Origin: Candidatus Woesearchaeota archaeon
GTDB lineage: Archaea > Nanobdellota > Nanobdellia > Woesearchaeales > UBA583
Direction of reading: 5' to 3'
NCBI GenBank assembly: GCA_023898345.1
Contig: CP060218.1
Span: 1,426,001 to 1,490,000 of the forward strand
DNA length: 64,000 nt
Of this stretch, positions 24,887-32,154 are shown in pieces (position 1 is the first letter of the stretch; the number at the start of each line of letters is the position of its first letter). The translations under genes were made by a program, and so were the position numbers. Below the pieces are notes generated by a model. That model ran no database searches and was not told the DNA's origin. It was given only the letters and a program-made list of their open reading frames with translations.

Positions 24887-24900
24887 TATTTATAAATATT
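24887..24900 (-). promoter_or_regulatory. TATA-like box of the 24867-22070 operon
   Basis: A 14-bp palindromic AT element, ATATTTATAAATAT, lies 27 bp (centre) upstream of the ATG at 24867. It is one of the clearest archaeal promoter elements in the window. Confidence 0.5.
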
Positions 24901-24957
24901 CGTTATGGCTTGGCAGTGTCAGAACTGTGCGTAGTAGTAGAATGTTTAGAAAACTCT

Positions 24958-25389
24958 TTATTGTTTTTTACGAAATATGTTTTTTTCAATCCATGAATCG
25001 AGTTGTGAGAATGTGGTTGAGATTTTTTTTTCGTAGATGCTTATGATTAGACTAAAGATAATGATTAGTGCAATTGATAGACTTATGGAAAGCATGGTGA
25101 TTCGTAGGCCAAAGAGAAAGTTTAGGTAGAAAACTACGAGTGGGACTAGGGCTATGGAGAGTGCGAAGGATAGCGCAATTTTTTCGAGGATGTCACAATC
25201 TTTGAAAAAGAGCATTGAAATAAAGAATCCTGGAAAAAAGAGGACAAAAAATCCTCCAAATGCTGCTCTTGCTGCTTCTGCAAAAGTCATGGGTGTCATA
25301 CTAACTAGACTTAAAAATACTATAGCACTTATTGGAAGTGCAAAGCCTAGGATTTGTCTGTCTTTTTTTGAGTATTTTATAGCTGCCAT
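24958..25389 (-). CDS. DUF1616-like membrane protein
   Basis: A 143-residue protein with about four membrane segments. The second part, FFVLFFPGFFISMLFFKDCDILEKIALSFALSIALVPLV with its FPG and LEKIALS..LSIALVP pattern, matches the DUF1616 family seen in archaea and some bacteria. Function is unknown. Its start overlaps the end of the upstream membrane-protein gene by 13 nt, so it is the last gene of the 27780-24958 operon. Confidence 0.6.
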   Translation of the reverse strand: MAAIKYSKKDRQILGFALPISAIVFLSLVSMTPMTFAEAARAAFGGFFVLFFPGFFISMLFFKDCDILEKIALSFALSIALVPLVVFYLNFLFGLRITMLSISLSIALIIIFSLIISIYEKKISTTFSQLDSWIEKNIFRKKQ

Positions 25390-26117
25390 TTTTTAGTTGA
25401 AAAGGGAGTTCTTTTTTCTTCTTCTTTTGTTTGCTCTTCGTTGTCAAAAAGGATGAGGTAGGAAGAGAGGGCGACAAGTGTTGCTCCTAGTCCTGTGATG
25501 ATATAACTTAGTTTTTCGAGTTCTTTTGTCTGTGTGTAAAGAAGGTATGTTGATGCAATTGTTAGTAATGCAATGAGGATGTAATTTTTGTACGCGGGTT
25601 CAGTGTATATTTGTTGTTGGCTTGTTTTTGGTTCGAAGAACACGCTTAAAATTCCGAGTCCGACGACAAAGTAGATTAGGTAGGGGATTGCTTTGTATGT
25701 TTCGTCAATAGTTGACAAAAGTAAATCTAAAAGGTAGATTGCGAGGCTTATTTGAAATAGTTCAGATAGTTCTTCTTTGAAGTTGAATACCCAGTGTTTT
25801 GGCGTGTTTTGTGTGAAATAGAGAGCAAGCATTGTAAGGAAAACAAAGAGTAGGGAATATGTATTCTCTTTGAAGTATCCTAAAAAAACTTCACATAATA
25901 GGCCTGCTCCTGAAATGAGAAAGAGGGCTATCTCAGCGAGGATAATTCTGTGCTTTGATGCTAGGTAGTAGTATATAGCACAGGAGATTAGAGAAAATAA
26001 ACTTAGTGGAAAAAAATACGATAGGTTTATGGCACTAAATTCATCTAAAAGTGCTAATAGTGGTATGAGGATGACAAGTTGTAGAGAAAGGTAGGTTGCT
26101 AGTGATATGAATTTCAT
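25377..26117 (-). CDS. Multi-TM membrane protein, unknown function
   Basis: A 246-residue protein with eight or so hydrophobic segments, for example LATYLSLQLVILIPLLALL, IILAEIALFLISGAGLLCEVFLGYF and YLIYFVVGLGILSVFF. The C-terminus is charged and cytosolic (DNEEQTKEEEKRT). It starts one base after the surface-protein gene (26119-27780) and overlaps the DUF1616-like gene downstream, so the three are an operon. No catalytic motif was seen. Confidence 0.6.
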   Translation of the reverse strand: MKFISLATYLSLQLVILIPLLALLDEFSAINLSYFFPLSLFSLISCAIYYYLASKHRIILAEIALFLISGAGLLCEVFLGYFKENTYSLLFVFLTMLALYFTQNTPKHWVFNFKEELSELFQISLAIYLLDLLLSTIDETYKAIPYLIYFVVGLGILSVFFEPKTSQQQIYTEPAYKNYILIALLTIASTYLLYTQTKELEKLSYIITGLGATLVALSSYLILFDNEEQTKEEEKRTPFSTKKWQL

Positions 26118-26118
26118 C

Positions 26119-27780
26119 TTATTTTATTTCTAAGCTTAGTTTGTTGATTTTTGTTCCTTGTGATGCTTGTATTGTTAGGGTGTAATTGTCATTTATTTTT
26201 AAATATGCTGGGGCTTTGTCGTCGAGTTTTGAATCTTTGTCTTCTAGGGTGATTCGTATTTCCGGTGAAAAATAGATAGGGAAATAACTTTCTTTGCTGT
26301 AAGCAAAAGCCATGTTATCATCTCCTTCTAAAATAATATTTCCTTTTGGTACTTCTAATGTGGTTTCGTTTTCAAGGGAAATATTGAGGGGGATTTTTTT
26401 GTTTTCAGCTAGGAGTGTTAGATTTTTTCCTGATGAGAATGTGAGGGTTTGTTCGGCTGAGTCGTGCCAATATAGTACTTTTGTAAGTCCTAGTCCTTTA
26501 AAATAGAGGTTTGCTGCTTCACGAATATATACTCTTCCTATGCTCATGATTTTGTTTGTATTTGTTGTGATATTTGCAATTTCAAAGTCTTCGCCTCGAT
26601 TTTGAACTCCTTCAAAGGAAAGTGTGTATAGTCCTTTGGTGCTGATGTTTGTCTTGAAACTGAACTGTTGCTCATTATTTGACACTGAACTGTTGCTGTT
26701 GTTTGTTCCGTCATCTGGCATCTCAAAGCTTGCGATTTCTTCTTCTTGTGAGTTGAGAATTCTAAGGCGTACTATGTCGTCTCCTTCATAGATGTTCAGG
26801 TCTTTTTTTGTGAGGGTTACAAAGATTTCATTTTGGTTGTAATATGCTTTGAAGAGAACTGGTCCGCGAAAGGAAGTGTTTATAGTGAAAGGTTCTGAAA
26901 TTGCTTCGTATTTGTCTAGGTTTTCTATGTATTCTTCGTAGGGTATTGTTCCAATATAGCGCATGAATTCTTTTCCTTTTAGTGGAACGTATATTTGACT
27001 ATGGGGGTAATTTTCTGAAATAAACTGTTCTAGGCTTATGTTGTCTCTGTCTGTGTTTTCTTCTTCGAGAATAAATGTCTCTGTGGAACTAAGGGCTTGA
27101 AGTTCTTTCCAATGTGGGTGATAGAGGAGTTCTTCGTTAATATAGACGGGATTTTCACTCTTAATGTCTGCGCTGATGTATAGGCCTTTTGCATCTTTTG
27201 GTGGTACAAAAGTAATTTGGATTTCTCCTGTCTTTTCAAAAAGTCTAAATGTTTCATCTCCGTAGCGTTGTCTTGGGGAGAGAATGTTTTCGCCAGATGA
27301 GATGTATATATTCTTTGTTGGGTTTGTATCTTCATTTGTGCCGAAATTTAGTGTGTAGGCAATGTGACCTTTTTCTGTATCTAGTGTGTAAATGAGTACT
27401 TGTCCGAAAAGGAGGAAGGGAATAAGAAAAAGGATCCATTTGGGAATACGTATTGGTAGGAGATGGTCGAGAAAATGGGCTGCTCCGACGAGTGATGCTA
27501 ACACTGAGGATAGGACTAGGAAGAGAGATGCTGGTTTGAATATGAGAAAAATGAGATAAAATGCTGTGTTTAGAATGAGGGTGTATTTGTACAGTTGCTC
27601 TACATATAGGGCAAGTAAGTTTAGAAGGAAAAAAGGAATAAAGAGAAAAAAGATGGCGTTCTCTTGAAAAAAAAGGAAGGATAGAAGAAATGTGAGTGTG
27701 TTTGAAATGGCAAAAAAGAGGAGTAAAAATCTTGAGGAGTGAATTTTTTTAATGGCTCTTTGTTTTTCCCAGGGGTTCAT
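26119..27780 (-). CDS. Membrane-anchored surface protein, paralogue of the 774-residue protein
   Basis: A 553-residue protein. Residues about 15-140 hold membrane segments; the rest is predicted to be outside. It shares with the protein at 7044-9368 the NIYISSGENILSP linker (about residue 155) and one copy of the roughly 120-residue beta-domain (about 300-420: KDLNIYEGDDIV, acidic DDGTN, KGLYTLSFEG, DFEIANITTNTNK). After that comes YFKG.GLTKVLYWHDSAEQTLTFSS, also matched in the paralogue. It heads a three-gene membrane operon. Function is unknown; the shared layout suggests both are exposed envelope components. Confidence 0.7.
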   Translation of the reverse strand: MNPWEKQRAIKKIHSSRFLLLFFAISNTLTFLLSFLFFQENAIFFLFIPFFLLNLLALYVEQLYKYTLILNTAFYLIFLIFKPASLFLVLSSVLASLVGAAHFLDHLLPIRIPKWILFLIPFLLFGQVLIYTLDTEKGHIAYTLNFGTNEDTNPTKNIYISSGENILSPRQRYGDETFRLFEKTGEIQITFVPPKDAKGLYISADIKSENPVYINEELLYHPHWKELQALSSTETFILEEENTDRDNISLEQFISENYPHSQIYVPLKGKEFMRYIGTIPYEEYIENLDKYEAISEPFTINTSFRGPVLFKAYYNQNEIFVTLTKKDLNIYEGDDIVRLRILNSQEEEIASFEMPDDGTNNSNSSVSNNEQQFSFKTNISTKGLYTLSFEGVQNRGEDFEIANITTNTNKIMSIGRVYIREAANLYFKGLGLTKVLYWHDSAEQTLTFSSGKNLTLLAENKKIPLNISLENETTLEVPKGNIILEGDDNMAFAYSKESYFPIYFSPEIRITLEDKDSKLDDKAPAYLKINDNYTLTIQASQGTKINKLSLEIK

Positions 27781-27833
27781 TCTTATTTTTTTGATCGTAA
27801 TTCTTTTAAAAGATTTGTTACAAGGTGTGAGTT

Positions 27834-28337
27834 ATGGTTCTCAGAAGAATACGTCACTTTCAGAGTAAAAGGCGAATGGAATATACTGCAAGAAAAATTT
27901 ATGGAATTATTATTACTCTTGCTCTTATTATTTCTTTGGAAGGTCATGTGACAGATTCTTTTTTTGTTATTTTTTCTATTTTTGGTTCTTTGTTTGTGAT
28001 TGCTCTTGCTGAAATTTATGTTCATCTTTTGACGGTTCCTGTTAAGAAGGAAAAGCATTTGACGTGGGAGGAGCGATTTGCTGTCGTCAAGGAAGAATTT
28101 AGTATTATGTTGGCTTCGGATATTCCTATTTTTTTGTTTCTCTTGAGTCATTTTGGTTTTCTTTCTTTGGAGGAGGCTTTTTTCTTTTCTAAGTCTCTTG
28201 CTCTTTTGACGTTGTTCTTTTTTGGCTGTTACTTGGGCTATGTTCTCAATAAAAAAATGTATCAGAGATTTTTTATGGGGGTTCTTAGTGCAGGTTTTGG
28301 TTTTTTAATTGTTCTTCTCAAATTACTTTTCAAGTGA
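27834..28337 (+). CDS. Small multi-TM protein
   Basis: A 167-residue protein. A basic N-terminus (LRRIRHFQSKRR) is followed by four membrane segments, with EGHVTDSFFVIFSIFGSLFVI and FFSKSLALLTLFFFGCYLG among them. A TATA-like CTTTTAAAAG centred near 27807 supports the ATG at 27834. It is divergent from the surface-protein operon. No known family is clear. Confidence 0.55.
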   Translation: MVLRRIRHFQSKRRMEYTARKIYGIIITLALIISLEGHVTDSFFVIFSIFGSLFVIALAEIYVHLLTVPVKKEKHLTWEERFAVVKEEFSIMLASDIPIFLFLLSHFGFLSLEEAFFFSKSLALLTLFFFGCYLGYVLNKKMYQRFFMGVLSAGFGFLIVLLKLLFK

Positions 28338-28496
28338 TCTTTTTTGAATGAGGATGACTGTGTAAGCTGCTTAGTGGAGTTGGTTCCTTTTGTTTGTCGT
28401 GCTTAAACTTATAACTGGTGAGTTTTTGTTTGGTTAAAAAATGGCTTTTAGTGGTAGTCGACATTTTGTTATTTTAGTAATCTGGGGGTCGAGACT

Positions 28497-28865
28497 TTGA
28501 AATTACGAGATAAAACTATTAGGGTAGTTCTTTCTCGAGAAGCCGAAAAGGTCTGTCGTTCTCTGAAAGGTCTTGAGAGAAAAATTCAAGGAAGGAATGG
28601 GATGGTAATTTTAACTTCTTTTGAGAGAAAAATAGCTATCATTAAGCAAAGTCCAGGTTATGAACATAGCATTTCGAAGGATAGGATACCTCGAAGATAC
28701 AAAGGAGTAGGTATTAAGAATCTTTACAGAATTGAACTTCCAGAGTATTGGCGTTCATTATATACTTTACAACAAGGAAATTCTGGGGTGGAGGTTATTG
28801 CTTTTGTTCTTACTATTTGTACTCATGCTGAATATGATGTTCTTTTTTCTTATCATAAAAAGTAA
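28497..28865 (+). CDS. Orphan RelE/ParE-superfamily toxin-like protein
   Basis: A 122-residue protein. The N-terminal helix pair LSREAEKVCRSLKGLE, the ILTSFERKIAIIKQSPGYEHSI segment, IPRRYKGVGIKNLYRIELPEYWRSLYTL and the tail VIAFVLTICTHAEYDVLF resemble a RelE/ParE-type mRNA interferase family common in archaea. The start is TTG at 28497, preceded about 8 nt by GGGGGT, a Shine-Dalgarno-like sequence; no ATG lies early in the frame. No antitoxin gene is next to it. It is convergent with the RelE gene at 28925. It may be a toxin, or a domesticated relative. Confidence 0.55.
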   Translation: MKLRDKTIRVVLSREAEKVCRSLKGLERKIQGRNGMVILTSFERKIAIIKQSPGYEHSISKDRIPRRYKGVGIKNLYRIELPEYWRSLYTLQQGNSGVEVIAFVLTICTHAEYDVLFSYHKK

Positions 28866-28924
28866 AGGTCTTTTACTTAGGCGTGGGCATTGCGTATGGA
28901 AATATGTCTGGTCAGACTTAACAT

Positions 28925-29179
28925 TTAAGCGTAGAAATTTTCTCTCTTTCCAATTTTAACAAAGGTTATGAGTACTTCTTTTTTGTAAACGGAATAGGAT
29001 ATTCTGAACTCTCCTACTCTAACTCGATAGTCAGCTTCAAAACCTGTTAGTTTTTTATATGGGAGGGAAAAGGGATCCTTAAGTAATGAATTTACTGTCT
29101 CCTGAATTTGTTTTTGTCTTTGTTTATCTAAATTTTTAATGAATTTTTTTGCTTGGTTAGAGAAATGTGCTTCATACAT
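28925..29179 (-). CDS. relE: RelE-family toxin
   Basis: An 84-residue protein with the standard RelE shape: FSNQAKKFIKNLDKQRQKQIQ helices, LLKDPFSLPYKKLTG, then the beta strands ADYRVRVGEFRISYSV and VLITFVKIGKRENFY. Such toxins cut mRNA on the ribosome. The antitoxin gene lies directly upstream with a 2-nt gap, a usual antitoxin-first order. Confidence 0.85.
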   Translation of the reverse strand: MYEAHFSNQAKKFIKNLDKQRQKQIQETVNSLLKDPFSLPYKKLTGFEADYRVRVGEFRISYSVYKKEVLITFVKIGKRENFYA

Positions 29180-29181
29180 TT

Positions 29182-29364
29182 TTACTTAAATACATCATCA
29201 TAGGAATTGTATTTTCCTTCATTCATCTCTTTTTTAATATTGATTAATTCTTTTTTTTCAGAATCTTCAATCTCTTCAAAACCCATGAAGTTATCTATCT
29301 TTGATTCGATTCTTTGTAAAAAATTCTCAATATTTTCTAATTTATTTTCAATTGTTGATATCAT
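29182..29364 (-). CDS. Antitoxin of the RelE pair
   Basis: A 60-residue acidic protein. The N-terminal part is coiled coil (ISTIENKLENIENFLQRIESKID), and the tail KEMNEGKYNSYDDVFK resembles the toxin-wrapping end of RelB-type antitoxins. A TATA-like element near 29386-29393 places a leaderless start at 29364. Pairing with the RelE gene 2 nt downstream identifies it. Confidence 0.7.
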   Translation of the reverse strand: MISTIENKLENIENFLQRIESKIDNFMGFEEIEDSEKKELINIKKEMNEGKYNSYDDVFK

Positions 29365-29660
29365 TGCTTTGTTATCATTTGTATATTTAAAAATCTTCTT
29401 GTAGTTTGCTTTTGGGGGTTTTCATTATGCTCATCCGCAAAATGTTTGTTTGCTATACAGTGTTCTTGAAGCTAAAAACTTCTGGGGAACTCTCTATTTT
29501 ACTTTTTTTTCTTGTTTCGAGTTTTTTTGTTTGGCTTTTTCTTTGTTGTGCTTTTTTTTGTTTTGGGTTCTTTTTTTTCTGTTGTCTTTGTTTGTTCTTT
29601 GGGTCTGCTTTGCTTTGACGAGAGGCAGTTTTATTAAAGAGGGAGAGTTTCTCCTTTTTT
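29365..29660. other. T-rich leader between the toxin-antitoxin pair and galE
   Basis: About 300 bp of strongly T-rich plus strand. The frames over it are poly-Phe/Leu artefacts. Only the antitoxin promoter (near 29390) and a TATA-like TTTTATTAAAG at 29630-29640 for galE are recognised. Confidence 0.4.
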
Positions 29661-30641
29661 ATGGGACAGAAGGTAGCTGTTATTGGTGGTGCTGGTTATA
29701 TTGGTTCACATATTTCACAGTATCTAAGAGAGAATGGGTTTGAGGTTGTGATTTTTGATAATTTTTCTACGGGGCACAGGGAGAGTGTGAAGGATTTGAC
29801 TTTTTTTGAGGGGAACTTGTTGAATGTTGTTGATTTGGACAGATTTTTTGCAGAACATAAGGTTGAAGCGGTTCTTCATTTTGCAGCTTTTTCTCTTGTT
29901 GGAGAATCTGTTGAAAATCCTGCAAAATATTATTACAATAATGTTGTTGGGACTTTTCAGTTGCTTGAGGCTATGAGGCGTGCTGGTGTTGGAAGGCTTG
30001 TTTTTTCTTCGACGGCTGCTGTGTACGGGGAACCTGAGCTTGTTCCGATTTCAGAGGATGCTGTGCAGAAGCCGACAAACCCTTATGGTCAGACGAAGCT
30101 TGCTGTCGAGAATATGTTGAGGGATTTTCAAAAGGCTTATTCTTTGGAGTATGTGAGTCTTCGTTATTTCAATGCTTGTGGCGCTGCATATGAGCTTGGA
30201 GAATGGCATGAACCTGAATCTCATCTTATTCCTCTTGTTCTTATGACTGCACTTGGACAAAGGGAAAAATGTTTTATTAATGGAAATGATTATCCTACGA
30301 AGGACGGAACTTGTGTTCGGGATTACATTCATGTTCTTGATTTGGCGAGCGCGCATTTATTGGCACTTAAGCATCTTCTTGCAGGTGGGGGGAGTCGTGT
30401 GTATAATTTAGGTAGTGGAGAGGGATATTCTATTAGAGAAGTTATTGAGACTTGCAAAGAAGTAACAGGCATTGACTTTCCAGTTGAGGAAAGAGAAAGG
30501 AGGGCTGGCGATCCTGCTACTTTGATTGCGTCTTCAGGTAAGATTCACTCTGAACTTGGCTGGTCTGTTACGAAGACTTTGAAGGATATTGTTTCTGACG
30601 CTTGGCTTTGGCACCAGAAGCTTGCAGAAAGGAAGAAGTAG
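29661..30641 (+). CDS. galE: UDP-glucose 4-epimerase
   Basis: A 326-residue extended SDR enzyme. The NAD motif is GGAGYIGSH (residues 9-17). HFAAFSLVGES, the catalytic Ser in SSTAAVYG (about residue 120) and the YxxxK pair in NPYGQTK (about 145) are present. RYFNACGA and VRDYIHVLDLA are GalE-specific. It interconverts UDP-Glc and UDP-Gal (or the N-acetyl forms), giving donors for the surface glycans of the neighbouring clusters. A TATA-like box at 29630-29640 fits a leaderless start. Confidence 0.92.
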   Translation: MGQKVAVIGGAGYIGSHISQYLRENGFEVVIFDNFSTGHRESVKDLTFFEGNLLNVVDLDRFFAEHKVEAVLHFAAFSLVGESVENPAKYYYNNVVGTFQLLEAMRRAGVGRLVFSSTAAVYGEPELVPISEDAVQKPTNPYGQTKLAVENMLRDFQKAYSLEYVSLRYFNACGAAYELGEWHEPESHLIPLVLMTALGQREKCFINGNDYPTKDGTCVRDYIHVLDLASAHLLALKHLLAGGGSRVYNLGSGEGYSIREVIETCKEVTGIDFPVEERERRAGDPATLIASSGKIHSELGWSVTKTLKDIVSDAWLWHQKLAERKK

Positions 30642-30665
30642 GGTTTGGAGGGGGAAAGGGATTTC

Positions 30666-31323
30666 TTATTTTTCAAGAAGTAGTTTTTTGACTTCGAGTA
30701 TGAACTCTTTTGCTCTTTTTAGGGAAGTTTCAGCTTTCGATTTTTTTATCTCCTCTGTTGTTTCATACTGAATTTTTGAACGTTTAAGTCTTTCGAAGTA
30801 AAGAAATCGCTAAAATGTGCCTATCCCAATCGGAGCAGAGTTCCGGGGCATTATGGCAATTTTCAAGATGCGATTTCTAACTCCCAGCTGGGTGGTCGCA
30901 GCAGAGCTGCGGGGTATAATACCCAGCCAAGGAATCAAAGTTCTCGACTAAATTTTCTGAAATGCTAAGAGCCTCTTCGACGGCAATGTCAAATTCTAAT
31001 AAATAACTTTCTTTGAATTTATCTTTAACTAAGACTATCAAGGAGTCAGCAGTAACTTTGTGAGCAATTTTGTGACCCACCTTGTATCCTAATTTCAAAA
31101 GGTAAGCATTTGCAATATAAAACATTGAATAGTAAGAAGAAACTATGATCCATAAGTTTGAAGTCTGAGTTTCTTGAAGCAGCTGTGCTGTGAGGAGTGA
31201 TTCTTCACTATTTTTTAGATAAGTTTCAAATATCTCTTTTCTAAACTCATATTTTTGAAGTAATCCATCTTCTAAGTATCTTTTAACATTTACTTTAGCT
31301 TCATGTATTCTTTCTTTGTCCAT
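30666..31323 (-). pseudogene. HEPN-domain toxin gene interrupted by the two-hairpin element
   Basis: The first part (31323 down to about 30932) encodes a HEPN-type helical protein: NLWIIVSSYYSMFYIANAYLL, then a segment ending LVENFDS. The frame then runs into the element and stops. Beyond the element the same strand encodes ERLKRSKIQYETTEEIKKSKAE...LKRAKEFILEVKKLLLEK with a TAA at 30666. That is the usual HEPN C-terminus, including the R-x4-Y region. Removing 30796-30931 rejoins the two parts in frame (NFDSERLKR). As it stands the product lacks its catalytic end. It follows the MNT gene by 1 nt, the usual antitoxin-toxin order. Confidence 0.85.
30796..30931 (-). mobile_element. Two-hairpin element, copy 4 (full length, inside the HEPN gene)
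   Basis: A 136-bp copy in reverse orientation, the best preserved with copy 2. Both hairpins are intact; the left flank in element orientation is ATTC. Its length is not a multiple of three, and it adds an in-frame stop to the HEPN gene. The insertion inside a coding sequence shows that the repeat has moved rather than being a fixed structure. Confidence 0.85.
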
Positions 31324-31324
31324 T

Positions 31325-31918
31325 TTATTGTTTTATTGTTATCTCTTTTTTTCCGATTAGTTTGTAGTAGTTTTCAATACCTTCAAGTATAATATTATTT
31401 TTCATAATTTCTTGTCCAACATTAAAACTTTTTTTTTCTAGCATTCCCTTAAATTCTTGTGTTGTAAAGATGTTAAGGTCAATTTCTAAGGGTAGGATCT
31501 TAATTTTTGAGGAAATTTTTTTGTTGTTTTCTTTGTCATTTGAAAGAATACAAATATCAATATCAGAAGCTTTTGTATTTGTTTTTTTGGCAAATGAACC
31601 AAATAATAAGACAATTAAAAATGGGGTGTCACTTTCCTCAAAGAGCTTGTGAAGAATTTTTAGATTTTTATTTTTATTAAGTATTTCATCTCTTCTCTCA
31701 CGTTCTGCTTGGTATACTTTATGGTTGAAATGTCCATTGAATTGTACTAATGAGGAGTTTCCAATTTTTTCCAGGTGGAGTAAGTCTTCTTTTTTTAATC
31801 TTTGAATTATCTCATAAACAATCTTGTAAGAAATCGCGAGGTTTTTAGAAATTTCTCTAATAGTAAAGGCTTTGGAGTTATTGGAGATAAGATATTGGAG
31901 TATTTGTATTTCTCTCAT
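31325..31918 (-). CDS. MNT nucleotidyltransferase antitoxin with N-terminal HTH
   Basis: A 197-residue protein. Residues 1-65 form a winged helix (FTIREISKNLAISYKIVYEIIQRLKKEDLL). Residues about 95-170 hold a minimal nucleotidyltransferase domain with LLFGSFAKKTNTKASDIDI, the GSF-SD-D catalytic motif. In MNT-HEPN systems the MNT protein adenylylates and silences the HEPN RNase. The fused HTH suggests self-regulation; palindromes over its promoter at 31921-31950 fit this. The partner HEPN gene downstream is broken by an element insertion, so the pair is probably inactive. Confidence 0.85.
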   Translation of the reverse strand: MREIQILQYLISNNSKAFTIREISKNLAISYKIVYEIIQRLKKEDLLHLEKIGNSSLVQFNGHFNHKVYQAERERRDEILNKNKNLKILHKLFEESDTPFLIVLLFGSFAKKTNTKASDIDICILSNDKENNKKISSKIKILPLEIDLNIFTTQEFKGMLEKKSFNVGQEIMKNNIILEGIENYYKLIGKKEITIKQ

Positions 31919-31920
31919 TT

Positions 31921-31950
31921 GTTATAGTATTATAACTTAGGGGTTATAAT
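31921..31950 (-). promoter_or_regulatory. Operator-like nested palindromes over the MNT promoter
   Basis: Two overlapping perfect inverted repeats share one half-site: GTTATA-GTAT-TATAAC (31921-31936) and ATTATAAC-TTAGGG-GTTATAAT (31929-31950). They lie directly upstream of the ATG at 31918 and cover the TATA-like region. Three GTTATA half-sites suit cooperative binding by the HTH of the MNT protein itself. Confidence 0.5.
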
Positions 31951-32124
31951 TTAAATGCTTTTTGTTTTCTATTGTGGAGGAGAGTTTTTTGAAATGGTCT
32001 AGTTTTCCTCTTTTTTGCTTGGTGGTGTCCTGTAATTCTCTCTTGAGGGGTAAGACTTTAGCAATGTCTTTAGTTCACACTGAACTGAACAGGGAGCTTG
32101 CTTTGTCTGTCGTCGTTTCCGTAT

Positions 32125-32134
32125 CTTTTTAAAG
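32125..32134 (+). promoter_or_regulatory. TATA-like box of the first flippase gene
   Basis: CTTTTTAAAG is centred 26 bp upstream of the ATG at 32155 and favours that codon over the in-frame TTG at 32098. Confidence 0.5.
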
Positions 32135-32154
32135 AATATTATACTTCACTTTTC

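Noticed and set aside
29406..29618. Small ORFs in the galE leader
   Set aside because: Phe/Leu/Cys-only composition from a T-rich strand; no promoter fit and no protein-like pattern.
30877..30935. C-terminal tail of the HEPN frame (LAGYYTPQLCCDHPAGS)
   Set aside because: These codons are translation of the inserted element and not part of the original protein; the real C-terminus is encoded beyond the element.
30789..30942. 7-bp target duplication around copy 4 (TCGAAGT / TCAAAGT)
   Set aside because: One of seven bases differs, and AAGT is constant at that end in all full copies, so it belongs to the element. The empty site at 350/351 shows no duplication.
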